DNA of 64,000 nucleotides, taken from the NCBI GenBank assembly GCA_017516925.1, contig JAFXAQ010000036.1, positions 1 through 64,000 of the forward strand, in the 5' to 3' direction. A program made the translations under genes and the position numbers. The stretch's first letter is position 1. Each line of letters begins with the position of its first letter. This DNA comes from Oscillospiraceae bacterium (GTDB lineage Bacteria > Bacillota > Clostridia > Oscillospirales > Oscillospiraceae). Shown here one piece after another: positions 1 to 8,349 of this stretch. The notes beneath the pieces were generated by a model. It saw only the letters and a list, made by a program, of their open reading frames with translations. It was not told the DNA's origin and ran no database searches.

Positions 1-323
1 CCCCGGAAGGAAAGGGGATGGTCTTGGCTTATGTACTGGGTTTCGTTTTCCATATATTCATCCATATTGATGAAAACGCAGTTTTTCAAGGAAATGCGGT
101 ACTTGTTTACCAGATGCACAAGCCGGGCATAAGGACCGAGGGGTCCGTAAGGCACCACCATTACCGTGGGCTCCCCCTTGGCATTGTTGGCAGAAATCAC
201 CTCCAGCACATCGATAGCGCCCCGCCAGTACATATCCACCTCGTTTTCGCACACCTGCAAATCGATGGTGGTGTTTTTGCCCAAATCTTTGGGGTCAATC
301 AGGTTATAGTGCTTCGTTTCCAT
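1..323 (-). CDS. NagB-like glucosamine-6-phosphate isomerase/deaminase family protein (partial, N-terminal part)
   Basis: The reading frame starts at an ATG at 323 and runs off the left edge, leaving about 107 residues. The stretch around VFINMDEYM followed by QDHPLSFR matches the NagB-family signature (FNMDEY followed by HPxSY), which lines the sugar-phosphate site of glucosamine-6-phosphate deaminase. The usual family GSTP loop appears here as VVPYGPLGPYAR, so the substrate may not be glucosamine-6-phosphate. The start lies 20 bases inside the upstream DUF4091 gene, so the two are probably translationally coupled. Family assignment is from motif memory; exact function is uncertain because the C-terminal two thirds is missing. 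Confidence 0.75.
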   Translation of the reverse strand, partial: METKHYNLIDPKDLGKNTTIDLQVCENEVDMYWRGAIDVLEVISANNAKGEPTVMVVPYGPLGPYARLVHLVNKYRISLKNCVFINMDEYMENETQYISQDHPLSFR

Positions 324-2025
324 TTTCAATCACCTTTCTGATTTTTTCGTTCAAAGCCTCACGGAAGCCCAAAAGCTTTTCCGCTGAGCCTGCCGACGTG
401 TGAAAATCCACCTCGCCGTAATGCGCCTGCAAAAATTCCAGGGTTGCTTTTCTGCCGATGCGGTTTTCCAGCAGCTGCAGGGCACGCATATCGTGAATTG
501 CCTCGTAGAATACCTTTTGCCGGGCAGAGGGAATACAGCTGCCGTCGGTGCCGGGATATACGAAAAAGGACGTACCGGCATTGGTGCCACCGTAAAAGCA
601 GGTTTCCACCTTGGGGTCGAAGATGCCGCAGCTGAGCATATCGTAGTAGAAATTATAGCCCCAGTGCAAAAAGCCCTTGATATTAAAGGCATACAGGCTC
701 AAGCCCAGAATCCGGTTGCGCTCCGGGGTGCAATTGAGCTTGCGGTTGCTCATACCGTCGGTGCACTGATTGCCGGTGTAGTATGCCCAGAGATTTTTGC
801 ACTTCCCCCGAAAATCCTGCACGAAGTCCGTTGCCACAATGGGGGTTGTGATTTTCACATCCTTGTAGATGCTGTAATGGGACATAGCATCCCCAACCAT
901 ACAGCCCTCCAGCAGCTCCTGCAGCAATGCTTTGGCTTGCAGGTAGTTTTCCTTGACTTCCTCGTTAGGCTCATCGGATATGTGGAACAAGACTTTTTTC
1001 TCCAGCCCCATTTTTTGCAGAAATGCCCGGAGCTGGGGAATATAGGCTTTCAAAAAGTCCTGATACTTCTTGCCGGTGGCTTTGGTCTTCCAGCCGAATA
1101 GTTGGGTGTATCTTCCGTTCACCGTTGCCATAATCTTCGGTGCGTGCTCTGCGCCCCACTGAGTAAACAGATGGGAATGCTCAAAATATTGAATGCCACA
1201 GCTTTGGGCTTCCCGGATGAAGCGTTCCAAAAGCCTGAAGTCAAAGCAGTATTTGCCGTCGGTTACGGTCACGCCCACCAGCTGCGCCGTTTTCCGCTGT
1301 CCCCCAATGGAGGTATCCAGAGGCGGTGTGAAGCAAGGGGTCAGGAGCATATTCATTCCGTTTTTGGCAGCAGCCTTGACAAAATTCCGGAAAATCCGCC
1401 AGAAGTCCCGGGAAAACATTTCCACACCGTAGGTATCGCACAAACAATCGCAGTGGAACCAGTTGGTGTAAATAAGCTTTTGTTTGGGCAGGCAGGCATC
1501 CACCACCTGCACCGTCAGCTCGCACTCCCCTACCAGGCTGTTGTCACTGCGGGCAAGCAGCTGCAAACATATCCTGTGGGTGCCGGGGGCTATCCTCTTT
1601 TCGTTCTCATTCACCGTCAGCCACAGCGCCTTCCAGCTGCCGGAAACTGCGTGAAGCTGAATGCTGTCGCCGTCAAACCAGAAGGTTCGCTTGGGGAAAC
1701 GCATCCGGGTAAGGGGTGGATTGACTGACTTTTTCAGCAGCATATCATACACAAGTCCCGGACGGTAATCGTCCTCCAGCTTTTCTTCCGTTACCTGCTG
1801 CACCGGCACAGCCCCCTGACTGTAAAGGGAAAGGGGTAAATCGGAAACGATTTTCAGGTTAACGGGCATCGCAAAGCCAGCTTTTAGCTTATACGCCACC
1901 TGAAAGGACAGGGGCTCATTTTTCATACAGGAGAAAACGGTTCTTTCCTCCCCACTGGGGTCTTGCTCCGGAAAAACCCGGCTCAGGGAGCTGAGCACAA
2001 CCGTTTTGATAGGAAATTTCGGCAT
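304..2025 (-). CDS. DUF4091 domain protein, glycoside-hydrolase-like
   Basis: A 573-residue protein without a signal peptide. The N-terminal ~180 residues look like a beta-sandwich. From about residue 190 a TIM-barrel-like segment follows (NWFHCDCL, later FHISDEPNEE and HWGYNFYYD), which is the architecture of DUF4091 proteins, relatives of clan GH-A hydrolases. The acidic pair in SDEPNEE is a candidate catalytic site. It is the first gene of a minus-strand operon with a NagB-like gene, and is divergent from an AraC regulator, which suggests inducible use of an amino-sugar glycan. An AAAGGAG site precedes the ATG. No biochemical role is known to me for this family. Confidence 0.75.
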   Translation of the reverse strand: MPKFPIKTVVLSSLSRVFPEQDPSGEERTVFSCMKNEPLSFQVAYKLKAGFAMPVNLKIVSDLPLSLYSQGAVPVQQVTEEKLEDDYRPGLVYDMLLKKSVNPPLTRMRFPKRTFWFDGDSIQLHAVSGSWKALWLTVNENEKRIAPGTHRICLQLLARSDNSLVGECELTVQVVDACLPKQKLIYTNWFHCDCLCDTYGVEMFSRDFWRIFRNFVKAAAKNGMNMLLTPCFTPPLDTSIGGQRKTAQLVGVTVTDGKYCFDFRLLERFIREAQSCGIQYFEHSHLFTQWGAEHAPKIMATVNGRYTQLFGWKTKATGKKYQDFLKAYIPQLRAFLQKMGLEKKVLFHISDEPNEEVKENYLQAKALLQELLEGCMVGDAMSHYSIYKDVKITTPIVATDFVQDFRGKCKNLWAYYTGNQCTDGMSNRKLNCTPERNRILGLSLYAFNIKGFLHWGYNFYYDMLSCGIFDPKVETCFYGGTNAGTSFFVYPGTDGSCIPSARQKVFYEAIHDMRALQLLENRIGRKATLEFLQAHYGEVDFHTSAGSAEKLLGFREALNEKIRKVIENGNEAL

Positions 2026-2057
2026 AAAACGCTCCTTTCGCAGCTTTTTCTACCCAC

Positions 2058-2086
2058 ATTATAGTGCACCACGGCAACGGGGTAAA
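2058..2086 (-). promoter_or_regulatory. Promoter of the DUF4091/NagB-like operon
   Basis: On the minus strand, TTTACC (2086-2081) and a perfect TATAAT (2063-2058) are separated by 17 bases. They lie about 30 bases upstream of the ATG at 2025. This promoter is back to back with that of the AraC gene, about 45 bases away, so one regulator site could serve both. Confidence 0.6.
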
Positions 2087-2131
2087 GATACCCGATTGCT
2101 GAAAAATAGGACAATATTGCTGCAATCCGGC

Positions 2132-2160
2132 TTGACGGCGCAAGCAAGAGCCGATATAAT
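2132..2160 (+). promoter_or_regulatory. Promoter of the AraC-family gene
   Basis: TTGACG (2132-2137) and TATAAT (2155-2160) with 17-base spacing, followed by GGAGGAG just before the ATG at 2181. Near-consensus sigma-A promoter with a very short leader. Confidence 0.65.
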
Positions 2161-2180
2161 ACATCCGGGAGGAGAGGCAT

Positions 2181-2999
2181 ATGACGCAAAAGGTTTATTC
2201 CACCCAGCGGGTGTCCAACGAGTACATTACGCTGAACAACTGCGGCGAGCAGTTTTTGGGCAATGCCGACTATGACACCCTCCGGGAACAGGGCAGAGTG
2301 GATTACGGCATTCAGTTCATTGAGGCAGGCAGGTGCACCTTTGAGGACAACGGAAGGGTCCGGGTTGCCGGGGCAGGCTCGCTTTTACTGCAGTTTCCGG
2401 GGGTCCGGCAGCACTACAGCTTTCAAAAGGAGGACAACACCCACCTGATGTGGGCGCACTTTTCCGGTACCTCCTGTCAAATGCTGGAAAGGCTGAATAC
2501 CGGGGAAACGGTGCATATCAAGCTCAGTGACGTCAAGACCTTTAAGCTGGTTTTTGACCAGATGCTAAAAGCAAACAACATCCGTCAGTCAAATTACGAA
2601 ACCATTTGCGGCGGCTATATCACCGTTTTGCTGGGTCTTATTTTAAGAAGTGTAGATGAGCAACAGGAAAAAGCCCTTGGGCAAGGGCGTGAACATTTGC
2701 TGAAGGTCATTCACTATATGAACGTGAATTTTGCCCAGAGCATAGACTTAAAAAAATATGCCCATATGTGCTACGTCAGCCCCAGCCGGTTTATGCACTT
2801 ATTTAAGGATTACACCGGTTTTTCCCCCTACCGCTTTCAGCTGAAAATCCGGGTGGAACGAGCGGTGGAAATGCTGGAATACACCTCCCTGCGTGTGGAG
2901 GAAATCGCCGAACTGGTAGGCTACGAGGACTGCTCCTATTTTTGCCGGATATTCAAGCGCTTTACCGGGCACACTCCCCTGTTTTACCGAAAGCAATAA
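2181..2999 (+). CDS. AraC-family transcriptional regulator
   Basis: A 272-residue regulator. The first ~150 residues form a cupin-like effector domain (GRCTFEDNGRVRV). The C-terminal ~100 residues carry the tandem helix-turn-helix of AraC proteins, with VSPSRFMHLFKDYTGFSPY in the first HTH and VGYEDCSYFCRIFKRFTG in the second. It is transcribed away from the DUF4091/NagB-like operon and probably controls it in response to a sugar. The start is set by GGAGGAG ten bases before the ATG. Family is certain from the C-terminal signature; the effector is unknown. Confidence 0.9.
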   Translation: MTQKVYSTQRVSNEYITLNNCGEQFLGNADYDTLREQGRVDYGIQFIEAGRCTFEDNGRVRVAGAGSLLLQFPGVRQHYSFQKEDNTHLMWAHFSGTSCQMLERLNTGETVHIKLSDVKTFKLVFDQMLKANNIRQSNYETICGGYITVLLGLILRSVDEQQEKALGQGREHLLKVIHYMNVNFAQSIDLKKYAHMCYVSPSRFMHLFKDYTGFSPYRFQLKIRVERAVEMLEYTSLRVEEIAELVGYEDCSYFCRIFKRFTGHTPLFYRKQ

Positions 3000-3006
3000 C
3001 CTTGTA

Positions 3007-3035
3007 TTTACCTTTTGGAATCGTTGTGCTATAAT
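3007..3035 (+). promoter_or_regulatory. Promoter of the M20 peptidase gene
   Basis: TTTACC (3007-3012) and TATAAT (3030-3035), 17 bases apart, 33 bases before the ATG at 3068. Confidence 0.5.
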
Positions 3036-3067
3036 AAGCAAAATACTTTTAAGCAGGTGACTGATTT

Positions 3068-4192
3068 ATGAAGACCTACATAGAGCAAAACAGTGCGCTT
3101 TTGTATCAGACCCTTAAGGAGCTTTGCGCCATTCCGGCGCCCTCCCATCTGGAGCACAAGCGAGCCCAGTATTGCAAGACGTGGCTGGAAAACCACGGCG
3201 CCACCGGCGTTTACATTGACGAGGCGCTGAACGTGATTTTTCCCATCAACTGCCAGGGCAGCAACGAAATCACGGTATTTGCCGCCCATACGGACACGGT
3301 TTTCCCCGACACAGAGCCTATGCCCTATCACGATGACGGGGAGAAAATCTTCTGTCCCGGAGTGGCAGACGATACCGCCAGCGTTGCGATTTTGCTGCTG
3401 ACAGCAAAGTATTTCGTTGAAAACAACATTGTTCCCAAAAAGGGAATTATGTTCGTGCTCAATTCCTGCGAGGAGGGTCTGGGCAACCTGAAGGGCACCC
3501 GGCAGCTTTTCGAAAGCTTTGCAAACCGGATAAAAGCCTTTATCACCCTGGACAGCTCCCTGGGCAAGGTGGTGGACTGCGCTGTGGGCTCCCACCGATA
3601 TGAGGTCCACGTTGCCACCGAGGGCGGGCATTCCTTCAACAAATTCGGCAACCGCAATGCCATTGCAGAATTAAGCCGTATCGTCAGCGAGATTTACAAA
3701 ATCCAAGTGCCCCAAAAGGAAGGTACCAAAACCACCTACAACGTGGGCACCATAGAGGGCGGAACCTCCGTCAACACCATCGCCCAGTCCGCAAAAATGC
3801 TCTGCGAGTACCGTTCCAACGACAAAGCCTGTCTGGAATTTATGAAGCAGCGCTTTGCAGAGATTTTCAAAAAAGCTGCCGAGACTGCAGAGATAAACGT
3901 GCAAATGGTGGGCGACAGACCCTGCAGCGACATTGACCCGGCAAAAATCGCCGCTTTGAAGGCAAAAATTCTGCCCATTATGGAAGAGGTGGTTGGAAAA
4001 GAGACTGTCTGCGTCAGCGGCTCCACCGACTGCAACATTCCCCTGTCGTTGGGTGTTCCTGCCCTTTGCATCGGCACGGACATCCACGACAAAACCCACA
4101 CCCGGCAGGAGTGGCTGGAGAAAGCCTCTCTCAAGCCCGGCTTGCTGGTAGCCATAAAAACCGCCATTGCCTTAACGGAGGAGTGCGTATGA
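3068..4192 (+). CDS. M20-family metallopeptidase
   Basis: A 374-residue cytoplasmic zinc hydrolase of the ArgE/DapE/PepT group. AAHTDTVFP near residue 80 carries the first metal His and catalytic Asp. PGVADDTAS supplies the bridging Asp. NSCEEGLG carries the catalytic and metal Glu pair. A dimerisation domain follows (GGHSFNKFGNRN, VGTIEGGTSVNTI), and STDCNIP lies near the end. These fit a di- or tripeptidase or N-acyl amino-acid deacylase; the substrate cannot be read from sequence. The stop overlaps the ATG of the CapA-like gene (ATGA), so the pair is translationally coupled. Confidence 0.85.
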   Translation: MKTYIEQNSALLYQTLKELCAIPAPSHLEHKRAQYCKTWLENHGATGVYIDEALNVIFPINCQGSNEITVFAAHTDTVFPDTEPMPYHDDGEKIFCPGVADDTASVAILLLTAKYFVENNIVPKKGIMFVLNSCEEGLGNLKGTRQLFESFANRIKAFITLDSSLGKVVDCAVGSHRYEVHVATEGGHSFNKFGNRNAIAELSRIVSEIYKIQVPQKEGTKTTYNVGTIEGGTSVNTIAQSAKMLCEYRSNDKACLEFMKQRFAEIFKKAAETAEINVQMVGDRPCSDIDPAKIAALKAKILPIMEEVVGKETVCVSGSTDCNIPLSLGVPALCIGTDIHDKTHTRQEWLEKASLKPGLLVAIKTAIALTEECV

Positions 4193-5493
4193 AATTTGCC
4201 GTAGCCGGAGATATTGCCGTCCAAAGAAGAATCCACCCGGACAGTGACGGCTTTTCAGAGGTCCGGAGCTATCTGTGCCAGGCGGATGCCCGGTACGCCA
4301 ATCTGGAAACCACCCTGCACCGGGGCGAGTACTATGCCAATCAGTTCAGCGGCGGCAGCTATTTGCGCGCCGACCCGGAGGTTCTGGAGGATGTGAAGGC
4401 ATACGGCTTTAATATGCTCAGCTTTGCCAACAACCACGCTATGGACTTTGACCGGGGCGGCTTGATGGCAACAAAGGGCTATGTGGATGCTGCCGGCTTT
4501 GTCAATGCCGGCGCCGGCGCAAATCTGGACGAGGCTGCAAGCCCCGCATATCTGGAAACCCCCAAGGGCAGGGTGGCGCTGATTGCCGCTGTCTCCACCA
4601 TGGGTACCCCTTTGTCCGCAAGCATCTCTGCCATGGCAGGAAAGCAGTCCCGCCGTTTCCCCGGTCGACCCGGTGTCAATGGCTTGCGCATTGACGAGCA
4701 TATTCAGGTCACAGCGGAGCAGCTGGAGGTTATCCGGCAAATCAGCCAGCTGAGCAAGGTCAATGCCCAGAAGGACATTGAGCGTGCCGAGGGCTATTTT
4801 CCGCCTCTGCCTGAAGGGACTGCCGTTTTAAAGGACCTGCAGTTCCGGCAGGGCGATACTACCCGCTATATTACAAAACCCAATGCCGAGGATATGGCAC
4901 GGGTGGAAAAGGCGATTTATGAGGCGCAAATGCAGGCGGATTACATTTTAGTTTCTATCCATTCCCACGAAATTTCCGGCGACAGCAAGGAGCAGCCTGC
5001 GGACTTCCTGAAGGAATTTGCCCACCGCTGTATTGATGCCGGCGCCCACGCAATTATCGGTCACGGACCTCACCTGCTGCGTCCCATTGAAATTTACAAA
5101 AACCGCCCCATTTTTTATTCTCTGGGGGATTTTTCCATGCATTTGGAAAATATCCCTATGGCGCCGGAGGATATGTACGCAAAGCAAGGACTTACCAGCG
5201 ACCACACGTTGCGGGAGCTTTTCTGCAACCGCAGCGCCAACTACACCCGAGGTCTTATGCGTGACCGGCGGATGTTTGAGGCGGTCATCCCCTGCTTTGA
5301 AATGGAGAACGGCGAATTGACCGGGCTGGAGCTGATGCCCATTGAGCTGCATTTTCATGAGCCTGTCTGGCGCCGGGGTGACCCCCGGTTCTCAACAGAG
5401 CACGGCATTATTCCGCATCTGGCAGAAATCTCTGCCCCCTACGGCACTACCATCACGGTAGACAGCCGTGGCTACGGTATTGTCACCCTGTAA
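4189..5493 (+). CDS. CapA/PgsA-family metallophosphatase-like protein
   Basis: A 434-residue protein starting MKFAVAGDIAVQRR, with no signal peptide. It has the CapA fold signatures: AGDI at the start, YANLETTL near residue 40, FANNHAMDFD (Asn-His) near 80, and SIHSHE followed by IIGHGPHLLRPIEIYK in the second half. CapA/PgsA proteins belong to the calcineurin-like phosphoesterase superfamily and are linked to poly-gamma-glutamate capsules. Solitary cytoplasmic homologues like this one, paired with an M20 peptidase, may instead act on a gamma-linked peptide or phosphoester. The start chosen is the ATG overlapping the upstream stop codon, with ACGGAGG before it. Confidence 0.8.
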   Translation: MKFAVAGDIAVQRRIHPDSDGFSEVRSYLCQADARYANLETTLHRGEYYANQFSGGSYLRADPEVLEDVKAYGFNMLSFANNHAMDFDRGGLMATKGYVDAAGFVNAGAGANLDEAASPAYLETPKGRVALIAAVSTMGTPLSASISAMAGKQSRRFPGRPGVNGLRIDEHIQVTAEQLEVIRQISQLSKVNAQKDIERAEGYFPPLPEGTAVLKDLQFRQGDTTRYITKPNAEDMARVEKAIYEAQMQADYILVSIHSHEISGDSKEQPADFLKEFAHRCIDAGAHAIIGHGPHLLRPIEIYKNRPIFYSLGDFSMHLENIPMAPEDMYAKQGLTSDHTLRELFCNRSANYTRGLMRDRRMFEAVIPCFEMENGELTGLELMPIELHFHEPVWRRGDPRFSTEHGIIPHLAEISAPYGTTITVDSRGYGIVTL

Positions 5494-5497
5494 CAGC

Positions 5498-5532
5498 AAG
5501 GGCGTGTTGCGATTATTGTGCAACACGCCCTT
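5498..5532. terminator. Bidirectional intrinsic terminator
   Basis: A 13-bp perfect stem (AAGGGCGTGTTGC with its complement) around a 9-base loop, followed by TTCTTTT. It separates the convergent capA-like and racemase genes. Confidence 0.8.
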
Positions 5533-5535
5533 CTT

Positions 5536-6237
5536 TTATAGAATTTTGCAGCCGGCGAAGCGGATTGCCGCTTTTGCCAAAAGCTCTGTGGGGTCCACAG
5601 TGGGAAGCTCTCTTCCAAATTCAGCGAAGGCTACCGGAAGCTCTGTGCAGCCCAGTATCAGGCTTTGGGCGCCTTGCTTCACCAAGCGGTCACACAGGCT
5701 TACGATTTCCTCCGGGTGGGGACAGGGCTTGCCTGCCTTGACATAGTCATATATCAGCGCCATCAGCAGCGCCTGCTCCTGGGGCTGTGGATAAAGGGTC
5801 GTAATCCCCGCTTCCTGCAAAGCCGTTTCATAAAGTCCCATTTTCACGGTTCCGTCGGTGGCCAGCACAGCCGCTGTCTGTACCCCCTGGGCTTTCAGGT
5901 AGGAAGCCGTTTCCTCCAGAATGCTCAGAAACGGAATATCCACACATTGTCGCAGCCGGGGCAGAAAATAATGCGCCGTGTTGCAGGGCATAATCAGCGC
6001 CTCTGCGCCCATTTGCTGCAGACGCTGGGCGCTTTTGACCATTTCCGGCAAAGGGCTCTCCCCATCTCCCAGAATGGCAGCTGTCCGGTCCGGAATATTG
6101 GTATTACAGTCCACCAAAATATGGACGTGATCCTGATCTTTTTTCGCATACGTGTAACGGATGATTTTTTCCATAAGGTCACAGGTCGCCAGCGGACCCA
6201 TTCCCCCAAGAATTCCGATTGCTTTTTTCACAGGCAT
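5536..6237 (-). CDS. Aspartate/glutamate racemase family protein
   Basis: A 233-residue cofactor-independent racemase. The N-terminal GILGGMGP is the substrate loop. The two catalytic cysteines are visible in MPCNTAH (~residue 83) and LGCTELP (~residue 193), which are diagnostic of the Asp/Glu racemase superfamily; ILVDCNTNIPDRT matches aspartate racemases better than MurI. A separate true murI lies at 49495, so this copy probably makes D-Asp or racemises another amino acid. It stands alone, convergent with the CapA-like gene. Confidence 0.85.
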   Translation of the reverse strand: MPVKKAIGILGGMGPLATCDLMEKIIRYTYAKKDQDHVHILVDCNTNIPDRTAAILGDGESPLPEMVKSAQRLQQMGAEALIMPCNTAHYFLPRLRQCVDIPFLSILEETASYLKAQGVQTAAVLATDGTVKMGLYETALQEAGITTLYPQPQEQALLMALIYDYVKAGKPCPHPEEIVSLCDRLVKQGAQSLILGCTELPVAFAEFGRELPTVDPTELLAKAAIRFAGCKIL

Positions 6238-6371
6238 CCGCCTCCTCTTGGTGATATAATACCGGGTTTTTCCCGAAAAAGCAAATACTTATTGGATAAT
6301 TTCCCGGAAATTTGTAAAAAACATTTCCTTTTTATATTTCTGTGCTATACTAACTGCAGGAGGGATGTTTT

Positions 6372-7202
6372 ATGAAGCTGATACCGTTTCAGGAGCTGTA
6401 CAACCGGGAGTTTTTTGTCAGCGAGCCCTTTGCCGAAGCGCAAAACTGGTTTGAGCGTGGCAATTTCTACTCCTGTCTGGGAAAGCCCAAGCCTTCCCAC
6501 ACCTTCCTTTGGTTCAAAAGCTGCACAGGAATCGTCACCGACAGCTTCGGCACAGCCTTGCACGTGGAGAAAAACCACATCGCCTATATGCCCAAGGGTA
6601 GCGAATATACCGTGGAATTTTTCGACACCGCCCCCAATCAGGTGGACAGCATCGTGCTGCATTTCCAGCTCAGGGATGTCTACCAGACGGAAATCTCTCC
6701 GGCAGCTGCGCCCCAGATTTGTATAAAACGTGTGGAGGCGCCGCTGGCCCTTTCCCTCCAAAACGCTGCCGAGGAGTTTGCCAAAAACATTGTCTGCGTG
6801 CCTGTTATCACCGCAGCCATTTACCAGACCCTTGCTCTGGCTTGCATCCGGCAGCGGAAAAGCGTTGCCCGGCACCAGTATAAATACATCAGCCAGGGCA
6901 TTACCCTGATGGAGGACAACGCGGATATGCCCATTGGGGAAATTGCCCGAGTCTGCGGTGTCAGCGAGGGGTACTTCCGGAAGCTGTTCCGGAAATACAG
7001 CGGAGAAAGTCCGGTTTCCTTCCGGCAAAGGCACCGGATCGAAAAAGCCAAGCAGCTGCTGCTTTTGGATATGTACTCTGTAGGCGAAATCGCCGAGGCG
7101 CTGCATTTTTCCGATATCTACCATTTCAGCAACACCTTCAAGAAATTCACCGGCTGCTCCCCCCTGCAATACATCAAGCAAAACCGTCTCCGGGAAGAAT
7201 AA
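6372..7202 (+). CDS. AraC-family transcriptional regulator
   Basis: A 276-residue protein with an N-terminal cupin-type sensing domain (residues 1-150) and a C-terminal double HTH (GEIARVCGVSEGYFRKLFRKYSG; GEIAEALHFSDIYHFSNTF split over the two helices). It is divergent from the racemase gene and is a candidate regulator of it or of the acetylation operon downstream. An AGGAGGGATG ribosome site lies before the ATG. The upstream TATACT (6346-6351) has no good -35, as is common for activator-dependent promoters. Confidence 0.88.
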   Translation: MKLIPFQELYNREFFVSEPFAEAQNWFERGNFYSCLGKPKPSHTFLWFKSCTGIVTDSFGTALHVEKNHIAYMPKGSEYTVEFFDTAPNQVDSIVLHFQLRDVYQTEISPAAAPQICIKRVEAPLALSLQNAAEEFAKNIVCVPVITAAIYQTLALACIRQRKSVARHQYKYISQGITLMEDNADMPIGEIARVCGVSEGYFRKLFRKYSGESPVSFRQRHRIEKAKQLLLLDMYSVGEIAEALHFSDIYHFSNTFKKFTGCSPLQYIKQNRLREE

Positions 7203-7204
7203 TC

Positions 7205-7235
7205 ATTGCGAGGCCTGCAGCGCAAGCCTCGCAAT
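7205..7235. terminator. Intrinsic terminator
   Basis: Ten-bp perfect stem ATTGCGAGGC with its complement, 11-base loop, followed by TTGTATTTATTTT. Lies between convergent genes. Confidence 0.75.
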
Positions 7236-7241
7236 TTGTAT

Positions 7242-8339
7242 TTATTTTAAGGTTGTGCCGCTGTTGAGCACCGAGGTGCTGTAGGCAAAAAGCACGTCCT
7301 GACCGTTGAATTCCAGGAAATTTCCCAGCAGGCGGCTGTCCAGATACCGGATATCCACCAGGGTAACGGTCTTATAGTCCTGCGCCAGCAGCGGCGCTAA
7401 GGAGCTTCCGAAGGAATCCCGGAAAATCAGCAGCTCCCGGTCGGTTTTTGCCTTGAGGTTTTCCAACCGCAGCAGGGATTTTGCCCCGGAGAGGAACACA
7501 TCGTAGGGGTCCTTACCGGAGAGCTTCTCCAGATTGTACACCGGGGTGTACTTGTCGGTTTCAAAGTCATAGACCTGACAGGCATCCAGCAGGTCGCTTT
7601 CCAGAATATACAAATCCTCCGGGTCCATTGCCAGCGCCGCCTGCCCGTAATACACCCCGTAGAAGGGTCGGTCCAGCTTGGTCTGGGTGAAGTCCGCCTT
7701 TTGGGGCGGGGTTACCCCCATAGCCGCCGACAGCTTTTGAGCAACCGGGAGCAAATTCTCCTGCCGCCAGTGGGTGTCGGTGAAATAATAATCGGTGTAA
7801 TCCAGACAATCGGTGATGTCCACAAATTCCCCAAAGGGCAGCTTCTCCCGGAAGGTCCGGAGCAGCTCCTCATAGTCCATTGCCGGGTAGCCGTTTTCCT
7901 CTGCCAGATAGTAGCCCTTATCGGGAATTACCGTGGTGTAGACCTTACTGCCGGCAGGCTTCAGGAAGGTTTCGTAAACATAGCTCAGCCGGGTCAATGC
8001 GTGATCCACGTCCTCGGTGCGCACCGGGTAATCCAGCTTGGCGGCATAGCCGTCTGCAATATAAATGCCGTTATTATCCCTTTGACCGAACAGGTTATAA
8101 TGGGTCAGCGCCTTCAGCTTCCGGAACAAATCTCTGCCAGGAAACTGGTCCAGGGTATAGTCCTCAAAGTCCGTGACGAACTGACCGGACAGCAAGCTTT
8201 CTCCGGAAACAGCCGGAAACTGCGCCAGGGGTCGCCGTTCTGCCTCAGAGGCTTCCCCGGCAGGCTTGACCCAGGCAAACACTGCCAATGCGCCCCACAG
8301 AACAAGCAGAACAAAAATACCAATGTTTTTCTTCATCAC
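7242..8339 (-). CDS. DHHW-family (AlgX/AlgJ-like) protein, polysaccharide O-acetylation partner
   Basis: A 365-residue protein with an N-terminal signal anchor (IGIFVLLVLWGALAVFAW) and an extracytoplasmic SGNH-like domain. YFTDTHW near residue 180 is the DxHW signature of DHHW proteins. IFRDSFGSSLAPLL near 320 supplies the catalytic Ser motif of the AlgX/AlgJ fold. It follows an MBOAT acyltransferase gene by ten bases, the usual pairing in which MBOAT moves acetyl groups across the membrane and the SGNH partner transfers them to a glycan. The glycan acceptor cannot be inferred. Confidence 0.85.
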   Translation of the reverse strand: MMKKNIGIFVLLVLWGALAVFAWVKPAGEASEAERRPLAQFPAVSGESLLSGQFVTDFEDYTLDQFPGRDLFRKLKALTHYNLFGQRDNNGIYIADGYAAKLDYPVRTEDVDHALTRLSYVYETFLKPAGSKVYTTVIPDKGYYLAEENGYPAMDYEELLRTFREKLPFGEFVDITDCLDYTDYYFTDTHWRQENLLPVAQKLSAAMGVTPPQKADFTQTKLDRPFYGVYYGQAALAMDPEDLYILESDLLDACQVYDFETDKYTPVYNLEKLSGKDPYDVFLSGAKSLLRLENLKAKTDRELLIFRDSFGSSLAPLLAQDYKTVTLVDIRYLDSRLLGNFLEFNGQDVLFAYSTSVLNSGTTLK

Positions 8340-8349
8340 TGCGCCCTCC

